Source of the DNA: RYN-230 sp963851025
Lineage (GTDB): Bacteria; Actinomycetota; Actinomycetes; Streptosporangiales; Streptosporangiaceae
Assembly (NCBI GenBank): GCA_963851025.1
Contig: CAWKOA010000006.1
Span: forward strand, 62,001 to 126,000
DNA length: 64,000 bases
Reading direction: 5' to 3'
Part shown: positions 17,426-25,252 of the stretch, one piece after another
How the letters are laid out: each line of letters starts with the position of its first letter
Position numbering within the stretch: position 1 is the first letter of the stretch
Notes under the pieces: generated by a model
What the model was told of the DNA's origin: nothing
Database searches by the model: none
Seen by the model: the letters and a program-made list of their open reading frames with translations, nothing else
Program-made: the position numbers and the translations under genes

Positions 17426-19516
17426 ATGGCCGCGCAGGTACCGCCCGAAGTCACCGAGCTGCTGCAGCGCAGCAACCGGCTCGGGTCGGATCCCCGCAAC
17501 ACCAACTACGCCGGCGGCAACACCTCGGCCAAGGGGACGGTGACCGACCCGGTCACCGGTGAGCCGGCCGGGCTGCTGTGGGTCAAGGGGTCCGGCGGGG
17601 ACCTGGGCACGCTGACCCCCGGCGGCCTGGCCGTGCTGCGGCTGGACCGGCTGCGCGCGCTGACCGGCGTCTACCCGGGCGTCGAGCGCGAGGACGAGAT
17701 GGTCGCGGCCTTCGACTACTGCCTGCACGGCCTGGGCGGGGTGGCGGGGTCAGAACTAGCAGAGCGCGGGGCGGCGCCGTCGATCGACACCGCGATGCAC
17801 GGGCTGGTCGACGCCCCGCACGTGGATCACCTGCACCCCGACTCCGGGATCGCGTTCGCCACCGCGGCCGACGGCGAGGCGCTGACCCGGGCCTGTTTCG
17901 GGGACCGGGTGCGGTGGGTGCCGTGGCGCCGGCCCGGGTTCCAGCTCGGCCTGGATATCGCCGCGGTGGCCCGGGAGCACCCGGAGGCGATCGGGGTGGT
18001 CCTCGGCGGGCACGGGATCACGGCCTGGGGCGCGACCAGCGAGGAGTGCGAGGCCAACTCGCTGGCCATCATCGCCGCCGCCCAGCAGTACCTGGATGAC
18101 CACGGTGTGGCCGAGCCGTTCGGCCCGGTCATCCCCGGCTACGAGGCGCTGCCCGAGCCGGAGCGGCGGGCCCGGGCCGCGGCGCTGGCCCCGGTCCTGC
18201 GCGGCCTGGCCTCCACCGACCGGCCGCAGGTCGGGCACGTCACCGACAGCCCGGCCGTGCTGGACTTCGTGTCCCGGGAGAAGCACCCGGTGCTGGCGGC
18301 GCTGGGCACCTCGTGCCCGGACCACTTCCTGCGTACCAAGGTCCGCCCGATGGTCCTGGACCTGCCGCCGTCGGCCCCGCTCGAGGACGTGACCGCCCGG
18401 CTGCGTGAACTGCACGCCGCCTACCGGGAGGACTACCGGGCCTACTACGAGCGGCACGCGGACCCGGACTCGCCGCCGATGCGCGGCGCCGACCCCGCCA
18501 TCGTGCTGGTCCCCGGGGTGGGCATGTTCAGCTTCGGGGCCGACAAGCAGACCGCCCGGGTCGCCGGGGAGTTCTACGTCAACGCGATCAACGTGATGCG
18601 CGGCGCGGAGGCGGTGTCCTCCTACTCCCCCATCCCGGAACGCGAGAAGTTCCGCATCGAGTACTGGGCCCTGGAAGAGGCCAAGCTCCGCCGCCGCCCC
18701 AAGCCGAAGCCGCTGGCCACCCGGGTCGCGCTGGTCACCGGCGGCGGATCCGGCATCGGCCGGGCCACCGCGGAGCGGCTGGCCGCCGAGGGGGCCTGCG
18801 TGGTGGTGGCCGACCGGGACGGCGCGGCGGCCCGGAAGGTCGCGGAGTCCCTCGGGTCCGGTTATCTCAACCCTGGCGACGTGGCCGTCGCGGTCACCTC
18901 GGACGTCACCGAGGAGGACAGCGTGGCCGCCGCCTACCGGGAGGCGGCGCTGGCTTTCGGCGGGGTGGACCTGGTGGTCAGCAACGCGGGGCTGTCCATC
19001 TCCCGGCCGCTGCTGGAGACCAGCCTGGACGACTGGGACATCCAGCACTCGGTAATGGCCCGGGGCTCGTTCCTGGTCGCCCGGGAGGCCGCGCGGACCA
19101 TGCAGGCCCAGGGCATGGGCGGCGACATCATCTACATCTGCAGCAAGAACGCGGTGTTCGCGGGGCCGAACAACGTGGCGTACGGCGCGGCCAAGGCCGA
19201 CCAGGAGCACCAGGTCCGGCTGCTGGCCGCGGAGCTGGGCGGGTCCGGGATCCGGGTGAACGGGATCAACCCCGACGGGGTGGTCCGCGGCTCGGGCATC
19301 TTCGCGGGCGGGTGGGGCGCGCAGCGGGCCGCGGTGTACGGGGTGCCCGAGGAGGAGCTCGGCGCGTACTACGCGCAGCGGACCCTGCTCAAGCGGGAGG
19401 TGCTGCCCGAGCACGTGGCCGCCGCCGTGATCGCGCTGACCGCCGGTGACCTGGCCCTGACCACCGGGCTGCACATCCCGGTGGACGCGGGCGTGGCCGC
19501 CGCGTTCCTGCGCTGA
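17426..19516 (+). CDS. Bifunctional rhamnulose-1-phosphate aldolase / L-lactaldehyde dehydrogenase (SDR)
   Basis: A 696-residue fusion. The N-terminal class II aldolase domain (about 1-425) has the metal-binding histidines in VDHLHPDSG and GGHGITAWG. The C-terminal SDR domain (about 430-696) has the cofactor loop TGGGSGIGRATAERL and the active-site Tyr-Lys in YGAAKADQEHQ. It splits L-rhamnulose-1-P into DHAP and L-lactaldehyde and oxidises the latter to L-lactate. The start ATG 17426 is preceded by GAAGGAG. This two-domain arrangement is known from Bacteroides, Rhizobium and actinobacterial rhamnose operons. Confidence 0.93.
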   Translation: MAAQVPPEVTELLQRSNRLGSDPRNTNYAGGNTSAKGTVTDPVTGEPAGLLWVKGSGGDLGTLTPGGLAVLRLDRLRALTGVYPGVEREDEMVAAFDYCLHGLGGVAGSELAERGAAPSIDTAMHGLVDAPHVDHLHPDSGIAFATAADGEALTRACFGDRVRWVPWRRPGFQLGLDIAAVAREHPEAIGVVLGGHGITAWGATSEECEANSLAIIAAAQQYLDDHGVAEPFGPVIPGYEALPEPERRARAAALAPVLRGLASTDRPQVGHVTDSPAVLDFVSREKHPVLAALGTSCPDHFLRTKVRPMVLDLPPSAPLEDVTARLRELHAAYREDYRAYYERHADPDSPPMRGADPAIVLVPGVGMFSFGADKQTARVAGEFYVNAINVMRGAEAVSSYSPIPEREKFRIEYWALEEAKLRRRPKPKPLATRVALVTGGGSGIGRATAERLAAEGACVVVADRDGAAARKVAESLGSGYLNPGDVAVAVTSDVTEEDSVAAAYREAALAFGGVDLVVSNAGLSISRPLLETSLDDWDIQHSVMARGSFLVAREAARTMQAQGMGGDIIYICSKNAVFAGPNNVAYGAAKADQEHQVRLLAAELGGSGIRVNGINPDGVVRGSGIFAGGWGAQRAAVYGVPEEELGAYYAQRTLLKREVLPEHVAAAVIALTAGDLALTTGLHIPVDAGVAAAFLR

Positions 19517-19526
19517 GGCCGGGGCG

Positions 19527-21062
19527 ATGGGCGCAGCGCCGGGGGAGACGCGGGCCAGGGGCGCGGCGGCCGCCGCCGGGACCGCGGTGGCCGCGGTGGA
19601 CCTGGGCGCGTCCGGCGGGCGGGTCATGGTCGGGCAGGTCGGTACTGATCAGCTAGCTCTGCACGAGGCGCACCGCTTCCCGAACACGCCGGTCCGGGTG
19701 CTCGGCACGCTGCACTGGGACATCCTGGGCCTGTACCGGGGGATGCTGGACGGGCTGGGCGCGGCGGCCCGCTCGTTCGACCTGGCCAGCGCGGGCATCG
19801 ACTCGTGGGGCGTGGACTACGGCCTGCTCGGCGCGGACGGGGCCCTGCTCGCCAACCCGGTGCACTACCGGGACCGCCGGACCGAGGCCGTGGTGGACGA
19901 CGTGCTGGCCAAGGTCCCGGCGGCGGACCTGTACGCGGTCACCGGGATCCAGCAGATGCCGATCAACACGATCTACCAGCTCGCCGCGGCGGCGCGGACC
20001 CCGCAGCTGGCCGCGGCCCGGACCCTGCTGCTGATCCCCGACCTGCTCGCCTACTGGCTGACCGGTGAGATCGGCGCGGAGGTGACCAACGCGTCCACCA
20101 CCCAGCTGTACGACACCCGGGCCCGGGACTGGGCCTGGGACGTGATCGGCCGGGCCGGCCTGCCGGCCGGGCTGTTCCCGGCGCTGCGCCAGCCGGGCAG
20201 CGTGGCCGGGCATCTCCGGCCGGACGTCGCCGGGGAGCCCGGGCTCACCGGGCTGGGCCCGGACCGGCCGGGCGGCCCGCTGCCGGTGATCGCGGTGGGC
20301 TCGCACGACACGGCGTCCGCCGTGGTGGCCGTGCCTGCCCGGGGCCGCGACTTCGCGTACATCTCGTGCGGGACCTGGTCCCTGGCCGGGGTGGAGCTGG
20401 ACCAGCCGGTGCTGACCGAGGCGAGCCGGGCCGCCAACTTCACCAACGAGACCGGCGTGGACGGCACCATCCGCTACCTGCGCAATGTCATGGGCTTGTG
20501 GCTGCTGCAGGAGTCGGTGCGCGGGTGGGCGGGCGCCGGGCAGCCCGCGGACCTGGGCGCGCTGCTGGCCGAGGCGGCCCGGCGGCCGGCGCTGCAGGTC
20601 GTGGTGGACCCCGACGACCCGGCGTTCCTGCCGCCCGGGGACATGCCCGCGCGGATCGCCGCGGCGGCCCGGCGGACCGGGCAGCAGCCGCCGGCCGATC
20701 CCCCGGCCGTGGTCCGCTGCATCCTGGACAGCCTGGCGCTGGCCTACCGGGCCCGGCTGCGTGAGGTGCAGGAGCTGTCCGGCCGGGCGGTGGACACCGT
20801 GCACGTGGTGGGCGGCGGCGTGCACAACACCCTGCTCATGCAGCTCACCGCCGACGCCTGCGGCCTGCCCGTGGTGGCCGGCCCCGCCGAGGCGGCCGCG
20901 CTGGGCAGCATCCTGGTCCAGGCCCGCACGCTGGGCGCGGCCCCCGGCGACCTGGCCGGCATGCGCGCGCTGCTGCGCGCCACCCAGGAACTGCGCCGCT
21001 TCGAGCCGTCCAGCCCGGACACCCGGGCCTGGGACGCCGCGGCCGCCCGGATCGGGCTCTAG
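19527..21062 (+). CDS. rhaB: Rhamnulokinase (FGGY family)
   Basis: A 511-residue sugar kinase that phosphorylates L-rhamnulose to L-rhamnulose-1-phosphate with ATP. FGGY motifs: N-terminal phosphate loop VDLGASGGRVMV, substrate Asp in GIDSWGVDYGLLG, ISCGTWSLAGVEL, and the adenine loop VGGGVHNTLLMQL. ATG 19527 lies 10 bases after the aldolase fusion, so the genes are one transcription unit. It is the last gene of the operon. Confidence 0.93.
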   Translation: MGAAPGETRARGAAAAAGTAVAAVDLGASGGRVMVGQVGTDQLALHEAHRFPNTPVRVLGTLHWDILGLYRGMLDGLGAAARSFDLASAGIDSWGVDYGLLGADGALLANPVHYRDRRTEAVVDDVLAKVPAADLYAVTGIQQMPINTIYQLAAAARTPQLAAARTLLLIPDLLAYWLTGEIGAEVTNASTTQLYDTRARDWAWDVIGRAGLPAGLFPALRQPGSVAGHLRPDVAGEPGLTGLGPDRPGGPLPVIAVGSHDTASAVVAVPARGRDFAYISCGTWSLAGVELDQPVLTEASRAANFTNETGVDGTIRYLRNVMGLWLLQESVRGWAGAGQPADLGALLAEAARRPALQVVVDPDDPAFLPPGDMPARIAAAARRTGQQPPADPPAVVRCILDSLALAYRARLREVQELSGRAVDTVHVVGGGVHNTLLMQLTADACGLPVVAGPAEAAALGSILVQARTLGAAPGDLAGMRALLRATQELRRFEPSSPDTRAWDAAAARIGL

Positions 21063-21143
21063 CGGCAGCGCCGAGTGTTGCCCGCCGCAGAACAGGCCGG
21101 CAATGATTTGGCCGGTACCGGCCACCGAGGGCAGGGAGGCGCC

Positions 21144-21731
21144 GTGCCCGCTGACCGTCCCCCGGCTCCTGGGTCCTCATCCGGCGCACCACGGGAGCTG
21201 CGGGCGTCCGATGCGGACCGTGACCGGGTGGTTGACGTCCTGCGCGAGGCCGCGGCCGATGGACGGCTGACCCCGGAGGAGCTCGATGAGCGGCTGGGGC
21301 TCGCCCTGTCGGCCCGCACGTTTGGCGAGCTGGCCCCTCTCACCGCGGACCTGGGTGCCGCACCGGGGCGGCCGGGCGGCCTCGCGGCACAGGCGCCGGA
21401 CGTGATCCGGATCAGCCCGCGCTATGGGGCGGCCGAGCGCACCGGTGCATGGCTGGTCCCGCGGCGGCTGAAGCTCCGGCCGAAATGGTCCCGGGTGAGC
21501 CTGGACTTCACCGGCGCGGTGATCACGCACGAGGCGCTGGACATCGTCATGAACATGCGCGGCGGCGCCCTGATCCTCGTCACCGGCCCTGGCATGACCG
21601 TGGACGCCGACCGGCTATCGGTCCGCTACGGCCACGTCAACATCCGCGCCAGCAGCGACCCCGCTGCGCCGGTCAGCTTCCGGGTCCACCTCTGCGGCCG
21701 GATGCGTTACGGCAAGATCGAAACGCGCTGA
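21144..21731 (+). CDS. DUF1707 domain protein (paralogue of 1255-1932)
   Basis: A 195-residue protein from GTG 21144, preceded by GGGAGG. The N-terminal DUF1707 region has RASDADRDRVVDVLREAA and LTPEELDERLGLALSARTF. The second half matches the paralogue in ERTGAWLVPRR, SLDFTGAVIT and VDADRLSVRYG. No membrane segment and no known function. It is separated from rhaB by 81 bases and is probably transcribed with it only by read-through. Confidence 0.8.
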   Translation: MPADRPPAPGSSSGAPRELRASDADRDRVVDVLREAAADGRLTPEELDERLGLALSARTFGELAPLTADLGAAPGRPGGLAAQAPDVIRISPRYGAAERTGAWLVPRRLKLRPKWSRVSLDFTGAVITHEALDIVMNMRGGALILVTGPGMTVDADRLSVRYGHVNIRASSDPAAPVSFRVHLCGRMRYGKIETR

Positions 21732-21749
21732 CCCGCACCTGGGCCTGCC

Positions 21750-22469
21750 CTACCGGCGCAGGACGTTGAAGGCGAACAGGCTGCCGCGGTGGTAGCCCTG
21801 GGCGTACAGGATGTGCGTGCCCGCGGTGGTCACCGCGGTCTCCGTGATCAGCAGCCAGGGCCCGTAGCCGGCCAGCTGGTAGCGGTCCTGGGCGGCGCGC
21901 GGCAGGTCCACCGCCTGCAGCCGGGCGGAGGAGGAGACCATCAGGTGCCCGTGCGCGGCCAGCAGGTCGGTGACCGAGCCGGCCCAGTTCACGTGCTTGA
22001 CCGGTCCCGGGATGCAGTCCCGGGGCATGGTGTCCACGCTGTACACCAGCGGGTCCTCGCCGTGCGAGCGGAGCCGCTCCAGGCGGATGACCGAGCCGTC
22101 CGCGCCGAGGTCGAGCGCCTCGCGCTCGCTGTCGGTGGGCTTGTCCTCGGTCACCGACAAGACCAGCGTGCTGGCCTCGAAGCCGAGCGCGTCGAGCATG
22201 CTGGTGGTCGACTCGAACCGGGTGATGGGCCGCTCGATGTGCAGCGCGCTGAGCGAGGACAGGAACCGGCCCCGCCCCCGTTCGACGAGGACGAGGCCGT
22301 CCTGCTCCAGCAGCTTGAGCGCTTCCCGGGCGGTGCTGCGGCCCACCCCGCATAGCTCGGCGATCTCCGCCTCGCTGGGCACCCGGTCGCCAGGACCCAG
22401 GTGGCGGGTGCGGAACAGCTCGATCAGCTGATCGCGTACCTGCGCCGACATCGGCCGACTGTCTGGCAT
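21750..22469 (-). CDS. GntR-family regulator with UTRA sensor domain (FrlR/HutC type)
   Basis: A 239-residue protein. The N-terminal winged HTH is RVPSEAEIAELCGVGRSTAREAL with LLEQDGLVLVERGRGRFL. The C-terminal UTRA ligand domain (about 90-239) has PLVYSVDTMPRD, QAVDLP and ILYAQGYHRGSLFAFNV. Its position before the permease/SDR/deglycase/kinase genes suggests it senses a phosphorylated Amadori sugar. TGTCnGACA-like sites occur at its own start and in the intergenic region at 24.3-24.5 kb. Confidence 0.9.
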   Translation of the reverse strand: MPDSRPMSAQVRDQLIELFRTRHLGPGDRVPSEAEIAELCGVGRSTAREALKLLEQDGLVLVERGRGRFLSSLSALHIERPITRFESTTSMLDALGFEASTLVLSVTEDKPTDSEREALDLGADGSVIRLERLRSHGEDPLVYSVDTMPRDCIPGPVKHVNWAGSVTDLLAAHGHLMVSSSARLQAVDLPRAAQDRYQLAGYGPWLLITETAVTTAGTHILYAQGYHRGSLFAFNVLRR

Positions 22470-22489
22470 CCGGTCATCCTTGTCCGACG
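22460..22489. promoter_or_regulatory. Candidate autoregulatory sites of the GntR regulator
   Basis: TGTCTGGCA (22460-22468) overlaps the gntR start codon and TGTCCGACG (22481-22489) lies 12 bases upstream of it. Each differs by one base from the TGTCnGACA half-palindrome that appears twice in the promoter region of the cluster (24335 and 24460). Short and unproven, but the clustering is suggestive. Confidence 0.4.
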
Positions 22490-22561
22490 AGGCCAGCGCA
22501 GCACTGGCTCGACGTAGTCTAGGCTGCCCCAGCCGCCGTCCGGCCTGCTCGCCGGGCCGTC

Positions 22562-22723
22562 AAGGCGTGTCCCGTGGATCTTGGCCGTCGCGAGCGGCCG
22601 CCGGCGGGATGACTCGCAAGGCGGAGGAGGCGCCCATAGCGGAGCTATGGGCGCCGACGACAACGCCGCGAGGCGCCCGTCCGGTGGACGCGCAGCAGGC
22701 TGAAGATCCACGGGACACGCCTT
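22562..22723. mobile_element. MITE-like 162-bp element with perfect 21-bp terminal inverted repeats
   Basis: Perfect 21-base inverted repeats at 22562-22582 and 22703-22723 (core GGCGTGTCCCGTGGATC) bound a 162-bp segment with no coding capacity. Inside is an 11-bp stem GGCGCCCATAG (22629-22639) / CTATGGGCGCC (22645-22655) with a 5-base loop. The right terminus supplies two bases of the TAA stop of the permease gene. No clear target duplication is seen. Alternatives are a large terminator or the eroded end-fragment of an insertion sequence. Confidence 0.65.
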
Positions 22724-24239
22724 AGCCCGCCTCGGCGTCGGCGGCCCGGGAGGGCGCGACGGTCAGCCCCTGGTCGGCCGCGAGGTCCTCGCCGACGCGC
22801 CGGACCAGGCCGGGCAGGAACGCGACAGCGGCCACGGCGATCGCGACCCAGATCCCGGCCGCGATCGGCAGCCAGAACCCGGCACCGGTCGGGTACGGGA
22901 TCACGTTGCGGAAGATGGTGTAGCCGAGGACCACGACCGTCACGACCGGGATGGCGATCTGCCACTTGGGCACGCTGGTGGACATGGTCAGCATGCGCGC
23001 CGCGCCGATCGTGGCCAGGATGTAGGCGACCAGCACGATGAGCGTGCCCACCTCCCCGGTCCAGTCCCAGGCGTTGAAGATCGAGGTGGAGATGACCCAG
23101 CCGAACGCGACCGCGGAGAGGGCCATGATCACGAACGCGGCGGTGATGGCCCCGACCGGCGTGCCGAACCGGGGGGAGACTTTCCGCAGCGCCTGGCCCC
23201 GGCCTCGCGCGGAGCGGGACATCGCGTAGATCATCCGGGACGAGCCGACCACGCAGCCGATCGCTCCGGCCAGTGCGGAGACCATGGTGCCGATGGTGAC
23301 CACGTCGCCCACCCAGGACGAGATGTAGGCCGACCCGAGCCCGCCGAACAGCGACCCGCTGGCCTCGAAGCGGGCCAGCCCGGCCTTGTCCGCGCCGTAG
23401 CCCATGACCTCCACCGCGGCGGCGAACACGTAGAACGTGCCGCCGATCAGCACCGTGCCGAAGATGGCCTTGGGGATGGTGCGCCGGGGTTCGCGGGCCT
23501 CCTCGCCCATGGTGGCCGCGCCCTCGAAGCCGACGAAGGCCAGGATGCCGAACACCGCGCCGAGGAACAGCGCCGACGGGCTCACCCCCTTGGCCGGGGT
23601 GAACACCGACAGGGTGAAGTGCTGCCCCTGCGGGCCGCCCCCCGTGGAGATCTTGATGATCACCACGATGCTGATGATCAGGATCAGCAGCACGGTGATC
23701 GCCTCGAAGAGCAGCAGCAGGTCGGTACCGCGCCGGGCCGGGATGACGGTGATCGCCGTGGCGATGGCCAGCAGCACCAGGGTCACCACGTAGGGCAGCC
23801 ACTGGGCCGGGTTGTGCACCCCCAGGTTCTCCAGCAGCGAGTTGAAGAACACCGCCGCGGCGTAACAGCTGCCCGCGCCGAAGATCAGGTAGCCGCCCAG
23901 CAGGCACCAGCCCGCCACCGCGCCGGCCCGGGCGCCCAGCGTCGCGCCGACGAACCCGAACACCGATCCGGCCGTGTTGAAATGCTGACTGAGCCGCACG
24001 AAGCTGTAGGACAGCAGCAGCACGGCGATCGCCGAGATGAGGAAGGCCAGCGGGACGGCGCGGCCGACCGAGGGCTCGGCGCCCTGCGGGTTCAGGTTGG
24101 CCGACAGGCTCAGTCCCATCACGCCGAGCGAGACGGCCAGCACCTGCCATGACCCGAGGTTGCGGCGCAGCCTGGGCTGCCCCGCCGTCGTGGGTGTGGC
24201 GCCCGCGGCGCCGGGATCCTGGATCCGGTCCGTAGTCAT
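22722..24239 (-). CDS. APC-superfamily amino acid permease (probable fructosamine transporter, FrlA-like)
   Basis: A 505-residue integral membrane protein with about 12 hydrophobic segments. APC signs are GSWQVLAVSLGVMGLSLSANL at the N-terminus, GFEGAATMGEEAREPRRTIPKAI in the middle and SRMIYAMSRSARG. The start ATG 24239 gives MTTDRIQD; longer starts would add an Arg/Gly-rich stretch. E. coli FrlA is also an APC permease for fructoselysine. With the deglycase, kinase and GntR around it, uptake of glycated amino acids is the best guess. The stop codon lies inside the end of the MITE-like element. Confidence 0.82.
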   Translation of the reverse strand: MTTDRIQDPGAAGATPTTAGQPRLRRNLGSWQVLAVSLGVMGLSLSANLNPQGAEPSVGRAVPLAFLISAIAVLLLSYSFVRLSQHFNTAGSVFGFVGATLGARAGAVAGWCLLGGYLIFGAGSCYAAAVFFNSLLENLGVHNPAQWLPYVVTLVLLAIATAITVIPARRGTDLLLLFEAITVLLILIISIVVIIKISTGGGPQGQHFTLSVFTPAKGVSPSALFLGAVFGILAFVGFEGAATMGEEAREPRRTIPKAIFGTVLIGGTFYVFAAAVEVMGYGADKAGLARFEASGSLFGGLGSAYISSWVGDVVTIGTMVSALAGAIGCVVGSSRMIYAMSRSARGRGQALRKVSPRFGTPVGAITAAFVIMALSAVAFGWVISTSIFNAWDWTGEVGTLIVLVAYILATIGAARMLTMSTSVPKWQIAIPVVTVVVLGYTIFRNVIPYPTGAGFWLPIAAGIWVAIAVAAVAFLPGLVRRVGEDLAADQGLTVAPSRAADAEAG

Positions 24240-24334
24240 CCCGCGAACCCCCAAATACCGGGGCCGGGGCGCCAGCCAGGGCGGCCCGCCGGCCTGGCCC
24301 CGGCCAGCGAGACCTAGCCACGAGGCACGCAACC

Positions 24335-24468
24335 TGTCTGACATCCTCGGCCGTATGTCTGTGTGCTGAATACCATGCAGCAAAGGGGCAAACCCGTCAA
24401 TACTTGATTCGCCCTGATCGACCAGGTAGCTTCACGCTTGTTCAGAGAGACCTCCCACATGTCAGACA
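24335..24468. promoter_or_regulatory. Divergent promoter with two TGTCnGACA operators
   Basis: The 243-base gap between the permease and the divergent SDR holds TGTCTGACA (24335-24343) and TGTCAGACA (24460-24468), the same interrupted palindrome. A promoter TTGATT (24404-24409), 17 bases, TAGCTT (24427-24432) faces the SDR. The second site lies about 20 bases after the expected start point, where repressor binding would block transcription. Likely operator of the nearby GntR regulator. Confidence 0.6.
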
Positions 24469-24482
24469 AGTAGGTCGTGTGT

Positions 24483-25211
24483 ATGACTCTCGCTGTGGTC
24501 ACCGGCAACGCCAGCGGTATCGGGGCGGCGATTGCCGACGGCATCGGTAAGGACTTCCCCGGCGCGACGGTGGTGGGCTGGGACATCGCCGGCTCTCCCC
24601 CGGTGGACGTCGGGGACAGCGCCGCGGTCCGCGCGGCCGCCCGGGCGCTGCCGGGCCCGGTGGACCACGTGGTCCTCGCGGCCGGGGTGTCCCGGATGGC
24701 GCCGCTGGTCGAGACGACCGACGAGGACTGGGACTTCCAGCTCCGGGTGAACGCGTTCGGCGTGTTCAACTGCCTGCGCTCGCTCGTCCCGCTGATGCGC
24801 GACGGCGGGGCGATCGCAGTCATCGACTCGTGCGGCGGGCTGCGCGGCGCGCCCCTGCTCTCCGCGTACTGCGCGTCCAAGTTCGCGGTCACCGGCCTGA
24901 TCGAGGCGGCCGCACCGGAGTTCGCGCTGCGGCAGATCCGGATCAACGGCGTGTGCCCGATGTACGTCCGCACCCCGATGCAGCAGCGTGAGCTGGCCTG
25001 GGAGGCGGCCGCGCTCGGCAGCACCCCGGAGGAGGTGCTCGCGGGCTACGCGAGCAGCACCCCGCTGGGCCGGGTTGCGGAGCCGGAGGACATCGCGGCC
25101 ACGGTCTCGTTCCTGCTCGGCGACAGCAGCCGGTACATGACCGGGTCGATGCTCACGGTCAGCGGCGGGGCCCACCTCGGCATGGTGTACCAGCCGAAGG
25201 CCACGGCGTGA
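24483..25211 (+). CDS. SDR-family oxidoreductase of the fructosamine cluster
   Basis: A 242-residue classical short-chain dehydrogenase. The cofactor loop VTGNASGIGAAIADGI, the NAG-like strand LAAGVSRMAP, the active-site Ser in VIDSCGG and Tyr-Lys in AYCASKFAV are all present, and the C-terminus has the SSRYMTGSMLTVSGG pattern. The start is ATG 24483 (GTG 24477 is the alternative). First gene of the rightward unit; it is not part of the E. coli frl operon, so its step (perhaps oxidation or epimerisation of the sugar part) is unknown. Confidence 0.88.
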   Translation: MTLAVVTGNASGIGAAIADGIGKDFPGATVVGWDIAGSPPVDVGDSAAVRAAARALPGPVDHVVLAAGVSRMAPLVETTDEDWDFQLRVNAFGVFNCLRSLVPLMRDGGAIAVIDSCGGLRGAPLLSAYCASKFAVTGLIEAAAPEFALRQIRINGVCPMYVRTPMQQRELAWEAAALGSTPEEVLAGYASSTPLGRVAEPEDIAATVSFLLGDSSRYMTGSMLTVSGGAHLGMVYQPKATA

Positions 25212-25252
25212 GCGCGGGGGAAGTCAGTGACGCCAACACGGGGGGCACGGGA

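Noticed and set aside
22562..22723. A complete insertion sequence
   Set aside because: Only 162 bp, no transposase frame and no clear target duplication; kept as MITE-like only.
22645..24321. A second long leftward frame through the APC permease
   Set aside because: Arg/Gly-rich translation with no membrane pattern, whereas the accepted frame has about 12 clean helices.
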